Shown here: positions 47,884 through 61,995 of the stretch, piece after piece | How the letters are laid out: every line of letters starts with the position of its first letter | Numbering within the stretch: position 1 is the stretch's first letter | NCBI RefSeq assembly: GCF_030766825.1 | Contig: NZ_JASFDV010000029.1 | Coordinates: forward strand, 1-64,000 | DNA length: 64,000 nucleotides | Direction of reading: 5' to 3' | Origin: Nocardiopsis sp. CC223A | Lineage (GTDB): Bacteria; Actinomycetota; Actinomycetes; Streptosporangiales; Streptosporangiaceae | Program-made: the position numbers and the translations under genes | The notes under the pieces: generated by a model | Databases searched by the model: none | Told to the model about the DNA's origin: nothing | The model's input: only the letters and a program-made list of their open reading frames with translations

Positions 47884-48046
47884 CGTGCCGCCGCCCTCCC
47901 CGCCGTCCGGATGCCGATCTCCCGGAATTGTAGGTGCAGACCGCTCCCGGGGCCGCCGGTTCCACCGCCTTTCGGTCCCGACCTCCCCCTTTGGAGGTGT
48001 TAGCCACATCCGAGGCTCCCGGCCCGGATCCGAATGTGGCATTGAG

Positions 48047-48065
48047 GAAGGTTAGGCTAACGTAA
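48047..48065. promoter_or_regulatory. Iron box before the siderophore transporter operon
   Basis: GAAGGTTAGGCTAACGTAA agrees with the DtxR/IdeR/DmdR consensus at 17 of 19 positions. It lies 69 bp upstream of the binding-protein start, as expected for an iron-repressed uptake operon. Confidence 0.8.
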
Positions 48066-48133
48066 CCCGCATTGTGGGAATCGGTTCGCCGGACAGGCGA
48101 ACCCGGTCGAGGGCGGGATCATTGAAAATCACG

Positions 48134-49168
48134 ATGCGTACGTGCGCTGCCACCTTCGGTGTATCCGTTCTGGCGGCGGTCTCGGCCGGTTGCGGCGTAT
48201 CCGAACCCGTGCCGGAACACACCGCATTGGCCGGTGAGAACGCCACGACATATCCGCTGGTCGTGGAGAACTGCGGCCAGGAGGTGACGTTCGACGCCGC
48301 ACCGCAGCGGGTCGTGTCCCTCGACCAGGGGTCGACCGAGATCCTGCTGTCCCTGGGGCTGGAAGAGCGCATGGTGGGGACGGCGTCCTGGACCGACCCC
48401 GTACGGGAGAACCTCGCTCAGGCGAACGACGGGGTGCCCAGGCTGGCGGACGAGGCCCCCACCTACGAAGTGGTCCTGGACACCGACCCTGATTTCGTGA
48501 CGGCCTCGTTCGGACGCCACTTCGCCCAGGGCGGAGTGGCGGAGCGGAGCCGGTTCGCCGACACGGCGATCGGGACGTACCTGTCGCCGACGGACTGCGA
48601 GGGTGAGACGAGCATCAACGCCGGCGGTACCCGTACCGAACCGCTGACGATCGACGGCCTCTACCAGGAGATCCGCGAACTGGCCCGGATCTTCGACGTT
48701 CCGAGCCGCGGTGAGGAGCTGGTCGACGAGCTGGAGACCCGACGGCAGGAGGCGCTGGCCGGTGTCGACGCCGCGGACACGAGCACGGCGTTCTGGTTCG
48801 CGGACCTGAAGTCGCCCTATGTCGCCGGAGGGCCGGGGGCGGCGAACATCCTGGCCACCGAGGTGGGCGCCTCGAACGTGTTCGCCGACCTCGACGACGA
48901 CTGGCCGGCCACGACCTGGGAGGTCTTCGTCGACCGGGACCCCGACGTCATCGTCCTGGGAGACCTGAGCCGCGAGCGCGCCCCGGGTGACCGGTTGCAG
49001 GAGAAGATCGACTTCCTGCGGACGGATCCGGTCACCAGGGACCTCACCGCGGTCCGGGAGGAGCGGTTCATCTCTCTGCACGGAGCCGAGATGAATCCGT
49101 CGATCCGGATGATCGACGGACTGGAGGCCCTGGCCGAAGGACTGCGCTCCTTTGAGGAGACGCAGTGA
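48134..49168 (+). CDS. Siderophore ABC transporter substrate-binding lipoprotein
   Basis: 344 residues from ATG 48134. A TTG at 48122, nearer to a GAGGGCGGG ribosome site, is a plausible alternative start. Signal peptide with lipobox VSAGC at about residues 17-21, so it is anchored outside the membrane. The class III binding-protein fold is visible: PQRVVSLDQGSTEILLSLGLEERMVGTASW, YEVVLDTDPDFVTASFGRHF, and VFVDRDPDVIVLGDL near the C-terminus. It likely binds an iron-siderophore and delivers it to the permease encoded next (four-base overlap). Confidence 0.92.
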   Translation: MRTCAATFGVSVLAAVSAGCGVSEPVPEHTALAGENATTYPLVVENCGQEVTFDAAPQRVVSLDQGSTEILLSLGLEERMVGTASWTDPVRENLAQANDGVPRLADEAPTYEVVLDTDPDFVTASFGRHFAQGGVAERSRFADTAIGTYLSPTDCEGETSINAGGTRTEPLTIDGLYQEIRELARIFDVPSRGEELVDELETRRQEALAGVDAADTSTAFWFADLKSPYVAGGPGAANILATEVGASNVFADLDDDWPATTWEVFVDRDPDVIVLGDLSRERAPGDRLQEKIDFLRTDPVTRDLTAVREERFISLHGAEMNPSIRMIDGLEALAEGLRSFEETQ

Positions 49169-50235
49169 CGCTCAGTCCCTCCCGGCCGGAGACCGCCCTG
49201 CTCCCGCCGCTCCCGGACCGCTCGGGGCTGAGGTTCCTGGGCGTCGTCTCGGGAGCGCTGGCGCTGCTGCTCGTCTCGGTCGGGACGGCGATCACCCTGG
49301 GCCCCGCCGACGTGTCGTTGGTCAACGTGCGCGACATCGTGCTCAACCACCTCGGGGTCACGGACATCCCGGTCCGGGTGTCCAAGGACGCGATCGTGTG
49401 GAACGACCGCCTGCCCCGGTCCCTGGTGGCCGCGGCCTGCGGCGCCGGACTGGGGCTGTGCGGGGTGATCCTGCAATCCCTGCTGCGCAATCCGCTGGCC
49501 GATCCGTACGTCCTCGGGATCTCGTCGGGCGCCTCGACCGGCGCCGTCACCATCGGGATCCTGGGGATCGGAGGGACCGCGCTCGGCGTCTCCGGAGGCG
49601 CGTTCGTCGGCTCCGTCACCGCCTTCACCGTCGTCCTGCTGCTCGTGAGCCTGAGCGGCGGGGGCAACGACAAGGTGATCCTCGCGGGGATCGCGGTGAC
49701 ACAGCTGTTCTCCGCGCTGACCTCGTTCGTCGTCTTCGCCTTCGCCGACTCGGACCAGGCCCGGGGGGTGATGTTCTGGCTGCTCGGCTCGCTCGAAGGG
49801 GTCCGCTGGGACGACGCGGCGCTGTGCGGCCTCGTGGCCCTCGCCGGGACGGCCTTCTGCCTCCTCCGGGCCCCGGTCCTGGACGCGTTCGCGTTCGGCG
49901 ACGACGTCGCGTCCTCGCTCGGGGTCTCGGTGCGGCGGGCGCGCATCACGTTCATGACCGTCACCGCGTTGCTCACGGCGACGATGGTGAGCGTGGCCGG
50001 CGCCATCGGGTTCGTCGGCCTCGTGCTCCCGCACGCGGCCCGTTTCCTGGTCGGTCCCCTCCACGCCCGCCTGGTGACCGTGACCGTGCTGGCCGGAGCG
50101 GTCTTCATGGTGTGGGTCGACGCCGTGTCGCGTTTGGTCTTCTCCCCGTCCCCACTGCCCATCGGCGTCGGTACCGCACTGGTGGGCGTGCCCGTCTTCA
50201 TCGTCATCATGTTCCGTCGTAGGAGGACCTCGTGA
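49165..50235 (+). CDS. FecCD-type iron-siderophore permease
   Basis: 356 residues from GTG 49165, overlapping the upstream gene by four bases. About nine or ten hydrophobic helices of the FecCD family. NDRLPRSLVAAACGAGLGLCGVILQSLLRNPLADPYVLGISSGASTGA is the hallmark block, and GAIGFVGLVLPHAARFLVGPLHARLV contains the ATPase coupling loop. It forms the homodimeric channel for the siderophore. The GTGA overlap with the next gene repeats the same coupling. Confidence 0.95.
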   Translation: MTLSPSRPETALLPPLPDRSGLRFLGVVSGALALLLVSVGTAITLGPADVSLVNVRDIVLNHLGVTDIPVRVSKDAIVWNDRLPRSLVAAACGAGLGLCGVILQSLLRNPLADPYVLGISSGASTGAVTIGILGIGGTALGVSGGAFVGSVTAFTVVLLLVSLSGGGNDKVILAGIAVTQLFSALTSFVVFAFADSDQARGVMFWLLGSLEGVRWDDAALCGLVALAGTAFCLLRAPVLDAFAFGDDVASSLGVSVRRARITFMTVTALLTATMVSVAGAIGFVGLVLPHAARFLVGPLHARLVTVTVLAGAVFMVWVDAVSRLVFSPSPLPIGVGTALVGVPVFIVIMFRRRRTS

Positions 50236-51056
50236 CACTCCGGACACGAGAGGTCACGTGGAACCGCGGGGGCCGACTCGTCGTCGACGGCATCACCCTG
50301 CACCCCCGGCCCGGTGAGACCATCGGTCTCCTCGGCCCCAACGGCTCCGGCAAGTCCTCCCTCATCAGACTGCTCTCCGGTGCCGTGCGGCCCACCTCCG
50401 GTGTCGTCGCCCTCGACGACACGTCGCTCACCGACCTCGCACGACGGGAAGCGGCGCGCGCGATCGCCACCGTCACCCAGCACGCCGACACGGTCGTCGA
50501 CATCGTCGTCCGGGACATCGTCGCCCTCGGCCGCATCCCCTACCGGGGCGCCTTCGGGGGGAACCGGGAACGGGACGCCGCAGCGGTGGCCGACGCGCTG
50601 GAGCGAACCGGGCTCACCCACAAGGCGGGGGAATCGTGGCACCGCCTCTCCGGCGGCGAGAAGCAGCGCGTCCACATCGCCCGCGCGCTGGCCCAGCAAC
50701 CCAGGGAACTGCTCCTCGACGAGCCCACGAACCACCTCGACATCCGCTACCAGCTCGATCTGCTCCAGCTCGTCACAGAGCTGCCGGTCACCACCGTCAT
50801 AGCCCTCCACGACCTGAACCTCGCGGCGATGTTCTGCGACACGCTCATGGTCCTCAAGAGCGGCCGCGTCGTCGCTGCCGGGCCCCCGGCCGACGTCCTG
50901 ACGCCGGAGCTCATCGCCGAGGCCTACGAGGTCGAGGCCACGGTCCGGATCGACGACGGGACGCGACGCCCGGTGATCACCTTCCGTCCGGGCCGGGTCC
51001 CCGGCGGAGCCCCGGCACGGGGAGGGCCGGAGGGCGTCACCGTCCCCGTCGACTGA
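50232..51056 (+). CDS. Iron-siderophore ABC transporter ATPase
   Basis: 274 residues from GTG 50232, coupled to the permease by four bases. FecE/FepC family: Walker A GPNGSGKS at 35-42, VTQHADTVVDIVVRDIVALGRIPYRGAFG Q-loop region, signature RLSGGEKQRVHIARALAQ, Walker B LLLDEPTNHLDI and H-loop IALHDLNLAAMFCD. The C-terminal domain ends in a Pro/Gly-rich tail. Powers siderophore uptake. An 18-bp hairpin follows the gene. Confidence 0.94.
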   Translation: MTLRTREVTWNRGGRLVVDGITLHPRPGETIGLLGPNGSGKSSLIRLLSGAVRPTSGVVALDDTSLTDLARREAARAIATVTQHADTVVDIVVRDIVALGRIPYRGAFGGNRERDAAAVADALERTGLTHKAGESWHRLSGGEKQRVHIARALAQQPRELLLDEPTNHLDIRYQLDLLQLVTELPVTTVIALHDLNLAAMFCDTLMVLKSGRVVAAGPPADVLTPELIAEAYEVEATVRIDDGTRRPVITFRPGRVPGGAPARGGPEGVTVPVD

Positions 51057-51197
51057 GCGGGGGCGGTTCCGCTCGGCCGCGCGCACCGAACGGCCCCAGG
51101 GGCACCGGCGGCTCCCGGCGTTCTCGTCCGGGGCGTCGACACGCGTCCCTCGCGTGGTCCGACGACGGCGAACGGTCCGGCCCCCGCGCCCCGGAAC

Positions 51198-51236
51198 GGA
51201 GGGGCCCGGCGGATCACCGATCCGCCGGGCCCCTCC
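51198..51236. terminator. Strong terminator after the siderophore operon
   Basis: Perfect 18-bp stem (51198-51215 with 51219-51236) with a three-base loop, the strongest hairpin in the window. It separates the siderophore operon from the convergent carboxylase gene. Confidence 0.9.
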
Positions 51237-51255
51237 ACGCCCTCTCAGGCTCCGG

Positions 51256-56739
<5,484 letters not shown>

Positions 56740-56769
56740 CGGCCGACCTCCCCGATTGTTTGACGACAG

Positions 56770-56800
56770 AAGGCGACCTCCGGGGTGTGGAGGCCGCCTT
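56770..56800 (-). other. Leader hairpin upstream of the carboxylase gene
   Basis: A 12-bp stem with one mismatch (56770-56781 with 56789-56800) lies 30 bp upstream of the start of the carboxylase gene, inside its probable 5' leader. It could attenuate or slow transcription. The function is not established. Confidence 0.4.
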
Positions 56801-56878
56801 TCCCAGCTTGTGCATCTACTCTGCTCGATCACCCACGGGCATGCGATATTCCGAATCACTCACAGCTGAGGCCGAACC

Positions 56879-56895
56879 TTGTGGGAACTCCACAA
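56879..56895. promoter_or_regulatory. Second copy of the fabD/fasR inverted repeat, upstream of the carboxylase
   Basis: TTGTGGGAACTCCACAA differs from the box at 30091-30107 at one base of 17. It lies 140 bp upstream of the carboxylase start, in the 283-bp non-coding region before the gene. This is the main evidence for co-regulation of malonyl-CoA supply with the FAS II genes. Confidence 0.7.
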
Positions 56896-57022
56896 AAGGA
56901 ACTCCGGCCCATCCGCTTCACGTGACCGATCCCACCCGAGGCCGCCTCCCGTGCGCCACAGGAGCCCCGGAGGCGTTTCAGGGAGTGCGCCACCGACCGG
57001 GGCGGTCGGGGGCGCGCCGGCC

Positions 57023-57730
57023 TCAGGCCGGGGCACCCCCGCGCGCGGAGATCACCGCGCGTCCGCGTTCGGAGTCGGGGAAGCGCGCGATCATCGCGCG
57101 CAGCTCCTCGGCGCCCACGTTCGCCCCGAAGGGCGGGGTGCCCGGTTCCAGGCGCACGCCCGCGGCCAGCGGGCCCGCCACCACCGGGTCGAACCCCAGC
57201 GCGTCCACGATGCCCGCCACCAGGCCCACGTCGGCCGGGTCGTCCCCGGCCACCGCGATCGCCCGGCGGCCGGGCGATCCGGCGGGCGACGCCCCGTCCT
57301 CCAGGTCGTGGTAGCCCATGTGGTTGAACGCCTTGACCACCCGGGCCCCCGGCAGGAAGGCCTGGACGGTCTCGCTGGAGGAGGTGCGCGGGTCCACCAG
57401 GTCCTCGCGGATCCCGTCCACCTCCCACCAGTAGTTCATCGCGTCGATGACGGGTTTGCCGGCCAGCGCCCCGGCCGGGATCGACCGGTACTTGCCCAGC
57501 GGCAGCGCCAGCACCGCCACGTCGGCCTTGTCCGCGGCCTCCTCCCCGGTCACCGCCTCGGCGCCCGGGGCGAGCACGGACACCGCCAGTTCGATCCCGG
57601 CGGGGTCGCCCGAGCCGGCGATCAGCACCCGGTGCCCGGCGGCCAGTGCCAGCCGGGCCAGCACCGTGCCGACCTTGCCCGCGCCGAGGATGCCCAGGGT
57701 GAGGGCGTTCGTCCGTTCCGTCGTGCTCAT
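57023..57730 (-). CDS. NADPH:F420 reductase-like (Fno family) oxidoreductase
   Basis: 235 residues. N-terminal Rossmann fold with [30 protein letters not shown] and conserved blocks [13 protein letters not shown] and [16 protein letters not shown] typical of the Fno/NADPH-dependent F420 reductase group (also called NAD(P)-binding domain proteins). F420 chemistry is common in actinobacteria, but the cofactor is not proven here. It lies 12 bases downstream of the luciferase-like gene and is probably co-transcribed. Confidence 0.85.
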   Translation of the reverse strand: MSTTERTNALTLGILGAGKVGTVLARLALAAGHRVLIAGSGDPAGIELAVSVLAPGAEAVTGEEAADKADVAVLALPLGKYRSIPAGALAGKPVIDAMNYWWEVDGIREDLVDPRTSSSETVQAFLPGARVVKAFNHMGYHDLEDGASPAGSPGRRAIAVAGDDPADVGLVAGIVDALGFDPVVAGPLAAGVRLEPGTPPFGANVGAEELRAMIARFPDSERGRAVISARGGAPA

Positions 57731-57742
57731 GGCCTCCGCCTT

Positions 57743-58774
57743 TCAGCCTGCGAGGATGTCGCGGACCATCGGGATGACCCGGGTCCCGTACAGCTCGACC
57801 GTGCGCATGCGGTCCCGCACCGGGATCGACCCGGAGGTGTAGATCATGTCGAACCGGCCCACGCCCAGGGCCTTGACGGCCGCGGCCACCTTGCGGGCCA
57901 CGGTCTCGGGCGAGCCGACGTACATCGACCCGTGGGCGATCTCGGACTCGAACTCCTCCGGGCGCAGCGGCGGCCAGCCGCGCTGGGCGCCGATCCGGTC
58001 GCGGATGACCTTGTACCGCGGGTAGAAGATCTCCTTGGCCTGCTCGTCGGTGTCGGCGATGAACCCGGGGGAGTGCATCCCCACCGGGTGCGCCGTCGTG
58101 CCGAACTGCGCCGCGGCACGCTCGTACAGCTCGGTGTAGGGCTTGAACCGGGTCGGGGAACCGCCGATGATGGCCAGCATCAGCGGCAGCCCGTGGCGTG
58201 CGGTGCGGATGACCGACTGCGGCGACCCGCCGACGCCGACCCAGGTGTTCAGCCTCCCGGACTCGGTCTTGGGGAACACGTCGGCGTTCTCCAGCGAAGC
58301 GCGGACGGTGCCGCTCCACGTCACCGGCTTCTCGTCGAGCAGCCTGACGAAGAGGTCGATCTTCTCCTCGAACAGCACGTCGTAGTCGCTCAGGTCGTAG
58401 CCGAACAGCGGGAAGGACTCGGTGAACGAGCCGCGCCCCAGGATGACCTCGGCCCGCCCCTGCGACAGGGCGTCAACGGTGGCGAAGCGCTGGAAGACCC
58501 GCACCGGGTCGTCGGAGCTGAGCACGGTCACGCCCGACCCGAGTCGGATGCGGGAGGTGCGTCCGGCGATCCCGGCCAGCACGGTCTCCGGTGTGGAGAT
58601 GGCGTACTCGGGCCGGTGGTGCTCGCCCAGGGCGATGGCGTCGACGCCGATCCCGTCGGCCAGGACGGCCTCGTCGACGACCTGGCGGATGGCCGTGCCG
58701 TAGGAGAGCGGCTCCCCGTTGTCCCCCTCGGGCACGTCGCCGAAGGTGTCGAGTCCGAACAGCAGGTCAGACAT
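57743..58774 (-). CDS. Luciferase-like (LLM class) flavin/F420-dependent oxidoreductase
   Basis: 343 residues. Bacterial-luciferase TIM barrel: LLFGLDTFGDVPEGDNG, GVDAIALGEHHRPEYAISTPETVLAGIAGRTSRIRLGSGVTVLSSDDPVRVFQ and EVILGRGSFTESFPLFGYDLSDYDVLFEEKIDLF are the conserved strands. Members use FMN or F420. The substrate is unknown. Together with the Fno-like gene it forms a two-gene redox operon controlled from the region facing the divergent MarR gene. Confidence 0.9.
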   Translation of the reverse strand: MSDLLFGLDTFGDVPEGDNGEPLSYGTAIRQVVDEAVLADGIGVDAIALGEHHRPEYAISTPETVLAGIAGRTSRIRLGSGVTVLSSDDPVRVFQRFATVDALSQGRAEVILGRGSFTESFPLFGYDLSDYDVLFEEKIDLFVRLLDEKPVTWSGTVRASLENADVFPKTESGRLNTWVGVGGSPQSVIRTARHGLPLMLAIIGGSPTRFKPYTELYERAAAQFGTTAHPVGMHSPGFIADTDEQAKEIFYPRYKVIRDRIGAQRGWPPLRPEEFESEIAHGSMYVGSPETVARKVAAAVKALGVGRFDMIYTSGSIPVRDRMRTVELYGTRVIPMVRDILAG

Positions 58775-58820
58775 GGTTCCCCTCCTTGGCGGGAGGCGTC
58801 GACCCCCGGCCGAATATTGA

Positions 58821-58860
58821 TTGACGTGTCAATTATGCGACCGTATGATTGACGTGTCAA
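58821..58860. promoter_or_regulatory. Twin MarR-type operators
   Basis: TTGACGTGTCAA occurs twice, at 58821-58832 and 58849-58860, 28 bp apart, each with five-base perfect arms. Both lie in the 100-bp divergent region between the luciferase-like oxidoreductase and the MarR gene. They probably bind the MarR regulator and control both directions. Confidence 0.75.
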
Positions 58861-58874
58861 CAAGGAGGCCGTGG

Positions 58875-59360
58875 ATGAGCGACGACGCACCGGTGCGGCG
58901 GCACAGGCGCCTGCCCACCCGCGAGGAACTGCGCGACTGGCGCGTGTTCACCGAGACCTCGGACGCCCTGCGCGCCGAGCTGTCCGCGCGCCTACAGAAC
59001 GAGACCGGGCTCTCGCCGTCCGACTACAGGGTCCTGCTCGCCCTCTCCGAGGCCGAGGGCGAGCGGTCGCGCTCCTCGGAGCTGGCCGACGCCGTCGGCT
59101 GGGAGCGCAGCCGCCTCTCCCACCACCTCAAGCGCATGGAGCGGCGCGGACTGATCCGCCGCGAGGAGTGCGCCGCCGACAGCCGGGGCGCCGAGATCGT
59201 CCTGGAGAAGGACGGGGCGGCGGCCTTCCACGGCGCGACCGTCCCGCACCTGACCGCCGTCCGCGAGCTCTTCGTCGACGCCCTCACCCCGGAGCAGATC
59301 GCCGCCGCCGGGGAGATCGCCCGCGCACTGCGCGCCCACTTGGACGCGCACACCGCCTGA
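58875..59360 (+). CDS. MarR-family regulator
   Basis: 161 residues from ATG 58875, with AAGGAGG six bases upstream. MarR winged helix: LSPSDYRVLLALSEAEGERSRSSELADAVGWERSRLSHHLKRMERRGLIRREECAADSRGAEIVL. The last part is the dimerisation helix region. It is divergent from the LLM-Fno operon, whose expression it probably represses through the twin operators, in response to an unknown small molecule or redox signal. No cysteine is apparent in the HTH, but C-A-A-D-S-R lies in the wing. Confidence 0.92.
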   Translation: MSDDAPVRRHRRLPTREELRDWRVFTETSDALRAELSARLQNETGLSPSDYRVLLALSEAEGERSRSSELADAVGWERSRLSHHLKRMERRGLIRREECAADSRGAEIVLEKDGAAAFHGATVPHLTAVRELFVDALTPEQIAAAGEIARALRAHLDAHTA

Positions 59361-59510
59361 CGATGGTGTTCCACCGAGTGGTGCGACTTCGTTCGACCCC
59401 CTGGTCCCAGAGGCGACGACGCACCGGTCGGCGATCCGTTCTTGTTCGAACAGCCGTTGTTCTCACACCGCTCGACGGGATATGACCCGCCTGACCGGCC
59501 CCGCGGCCGC

Positions 59511-59542
59511 GGCGGGCGGGACGCCCTGCGCCCCCGCCCGCC
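59511..59542. terminator. Hairpin between marR and the MMPL gene
   Basis: 10-bp perfect arms GGCGGGCGGG/CCCGCCCGCC with a 12-base loop in the 220-bp space between convergent genes. The remainder of this space shows no gene. Confidence 0.65.
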
Positions 59543-59580
59543 CGGTCGCGCCCGCCCCCGACCGCGTCCCGCGGGGCCGC

Positions 59581-61995
59581 TCAGCGCGCGGCGTGCGCCT
59601 CCCGTTCCGCCGGTTCCGCCACCGGGGCCGGCCGGGCCAGGGCCTCGCCCTCGATGTCCACCGAGGGCAGCCACCGCCCCAGCCATCCCGGCAACCACCA
59701 GGCGGCCCGGCCGAACAGCGCCATCAGCGCCGGGACCAGCGTCATCCGTACCAGGAAGGCGTCCACCAGCACGCCCACCGCCAGCGCGAACGCGATCGGC
59801 CGGATCATCTCGTCGGGGCCGAACACGAACGAGGTGAACACCGCGATCATGATCACCGCGGCCACCACGACCACGCGCGCGCCCTGGCGGAATCCGGTGA
59901 CGATCGCCTCCTCGGCCGACGCCCCGTGCACGTACTCCTCCCGCATCCGCGACACCAGGAACACCTCGTAGTCGATGGCCAGCCCGAACAGGGTGCCCAG
60001 CAACAGGACGGGCAGGAACGCCAGCAGCGTCGGCGTGCTCTCCACACCCAGCAGGTCGGCCCCGTACCCCCACTGGAAGACCAGCACCGTGGTCCCCAGT
60101 GCGGCGCCCGCACTGAGGACGAACCCCAGCGCCGCCTTCAGCGGCACCAGGATCGAGCGGAACACCAGGATCATCAGCACCAGCGCCAGCCCCACCACCA
60201 GGGACAGGAACGGTACCAGCGCCTCGTTGAGCCGCTCGGAGATGTCGATGCCCGCCGCCGTGGAGCCGGTGACGGTCACCGACGCCCCCGTCTCGCGCTC
60301 CAGGGAACCGCGCTCGCCCCGGATCTCGTGCAGCAGGTCCTCGGTGGACCGCTCCGACGGACCCGCCGACGGGACGACCGAGATGACCGCCGTGTCGCCG
60401 GTTTCGTTGAGGACCGGCGCGGCCACCTCGTCGACGCCGTCCAGGTCCGCCATCCGTTCGGCGATCTCGTCGGCCGCCCCCGGGCGGTCGTCCGCATCGC
60501 GCAGATCGGCGACCACGACCAGCGGGAAGGCACTGCCTGCGCCGAACTCCTCGGCGATCGCGTCGTAGGCGCGCCGCTCGTCACCGTCCTGGGCCGCGAT
60601 CGACGCGTTGGGCAGGCCCAGCCGCATGTCCAGCGCGGGGATCGACGCCGCACCCAGCACCAGGACCACCGCGAGTACCGGCAGTACCGGGTGTCGTACC
60701 AGGAACCGGCTCCACCGGGTGCCCAGGGTGGTCCGGGCGGTCAGCGCCCGCTCCGAACGGCGGCCCAGCACCGGGACCCGCAGCGCCGTCACCCGTGGGC
60801 CCAGTACACCGAGCAAGGCGGGCAGCAGGGTGATCGCCCCGAGCACGGCGGCGGTCACCGTCATCGACGCGGTCACGCCCATGACGCCCAGGAACGGGAT
60901 GCCCACCACGTTCAGCCCCAACAGGGCGATGACGACCGTGATACCCGCGAACACCACGGCGCTTCCCGCGGTGCCGATGGCCCGCGCCGCCGACTCGTGC
61001 GGGTCCATGCCGTCGGACAGCTGCTGTCGGTGCCGGGACAGCACGAACAGCGAATAGTCGATGCCGACCGCGATGCCCAGCATCACCGCCAGCAGGGGGG
61101 CGGTGGAGGTCACGTCCCAGAAGGCGGCCGACACCAGCACGGCCGCCATGCCCAGCGCGACCCCGGCCAACGCGACCAGGACCGGCACACCCGCCAGGAT
61201 CAGCGCGCCGAAGTTCAGCACCAGGACGGCGGCGGCCACCAGCACACCGATGACCTCGACGATGCTCAGCCCGATCTCGGGTGGTGACAGCGACGTGCCG
61301 CTGAACTCGACCTCCAGTCCGGCCTCCTCGACCGGGCCGCCGCTGCCGAGGATCCCATCGACGGTCTCCTGCGCCACCCGGCCGTCCGGCTCGGTCAGCT
61401 GCACCTGGACCAGCACGGCCCGGCCGCCGTCGGAGAACAGCGGGATCTCCTCGGCGACCGATGCCTCGTCGAACGCCGGGGCCTGCTCGGCCACCTGTGC
61501 GGCGGCCTCCTCCTCGGCCTGCGCCAGCATCCCGTCCCGGCCCGGGGTGCCCTCGGGCACCTGCTCCTCGACCGTCGCGCGGGCCTCGGCCCGGGCCTCC
61601 TCCTCGGCCGCCGCCAGCTCCCGCCCGTACACCTCGCGGGCGTCCCCGACGAGGGCGAAGGGATCGACGACCTCCTCCACGCCCTCGACACCGGCCAGGC
61701 CGTCGGCCAGTTCCCCGACCGCCTCCCGGTACTCCTCGTCCGCGAGGATCTCCTCGCCCTCGGGCGCGCGCACCAGCACGGTCACCGATCCGCCGCTGCG
61801 CTCGGCGAAACGGTCGCCCAGCAGGTCGGCGGCCTCCTGGGCCTCGGTGCCGGAGATCTCGAACGTGTCGTCCAACCGGGGCTGGAGCGACACCGCGAGG
61901 GTCGCCATCGCGGCGACGGCCACAAACCAGCCGCCCAGCACCCACCAGCGTCTCCGGTACGCGAAGGAACCGATCCGGTACAGCAACGTCGCCAT
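59581..61995 (-). CDS. MMPL/RND-family transporter translated from an internal start (alternative reading)
   Basis: 804 residues if started at ATG 61995, which has GAGGAAGAGC directly upstream, a good ribosome site. Two homologous halves, each with a large extracytoplasmic domain (residues about 50-180 and 430-560) and five or six membrane helices. Conserved MMPL blocks include PLLAVMLGIAVGIDYSLFVLSRHRQQLSDGMD with the proton-relay Asp/Tyr pair and the equivalent FGLAIDYEVFLVSRM in the second half. Such proteins export lipids or drugs. This is the conventional gene model. The continuous upstream kinase frame is described separately. Confidence 0.75.
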   Translation of the reverse strand: MATLLYRIGSFAYRRRWWVLGGWFVAVAAMATLAVSLQPRLDDTFEISGTEAQEAADLLGDRFAERSGGSVTVLVRAPEGEEILADEEYREAVGELADGLAGVEGVEEVVDPFALVGDAREVYGRELAAAEEEARAEARATVEEQVPEGTPGRDGMLAQAEEEAAAQVAEQAPAFDEASVAEEIPLFSDGGRAVLVQVQLTEPDGRVAQETVDGILGSGGPVEEAGLEVEFSGTSLSPPEIGLSIVEVIGVLVAAAVLVLNFGALILAGVPVLVALAGVALGMAAVLVSAAFWDVTSTAPLLAVMLGIAVGIDYSLFVLSRHRQQLSDGMDPHESAARAIGTAGSAVVFAGITVVIALLGLNVVGIPFLGVMGVTASMTVTAAVLGAITLLPALLGVLGPRVTALRVPVLGRRSERALTARTTLGTRWSRFLVRHPVLPVLAVVLVLGAASIPALDMRLGLPNASIAAQDGDERRAYDAIAEEFGAGSAFPLVVVADLRDADDRPGAADEIAERMADLDGVDEVAAPVLNETGDTAVISVVPSAGPSERSTEDLLHEIRGERGSLERETGASVTVTGSTAAGIDISERLNEALVPFLSLVVGLALVLMILVFRSILVPLKAALGFVLSAGAALGTTVLVFQWGYGADLLGVESTPTLLAFLPVLLLGTLFGLAIDYEVFLVSRMREEYVHGASAEEAIVTGFRQGARVVVVAAVIMIAVFTSFVFGPDEMIRPIAFALAVGVLVDAFLVRMTLVPALMALFGRAAWWLPGWLGRWLPSVDIEGEALARPAPVAEPAEREAHAAR

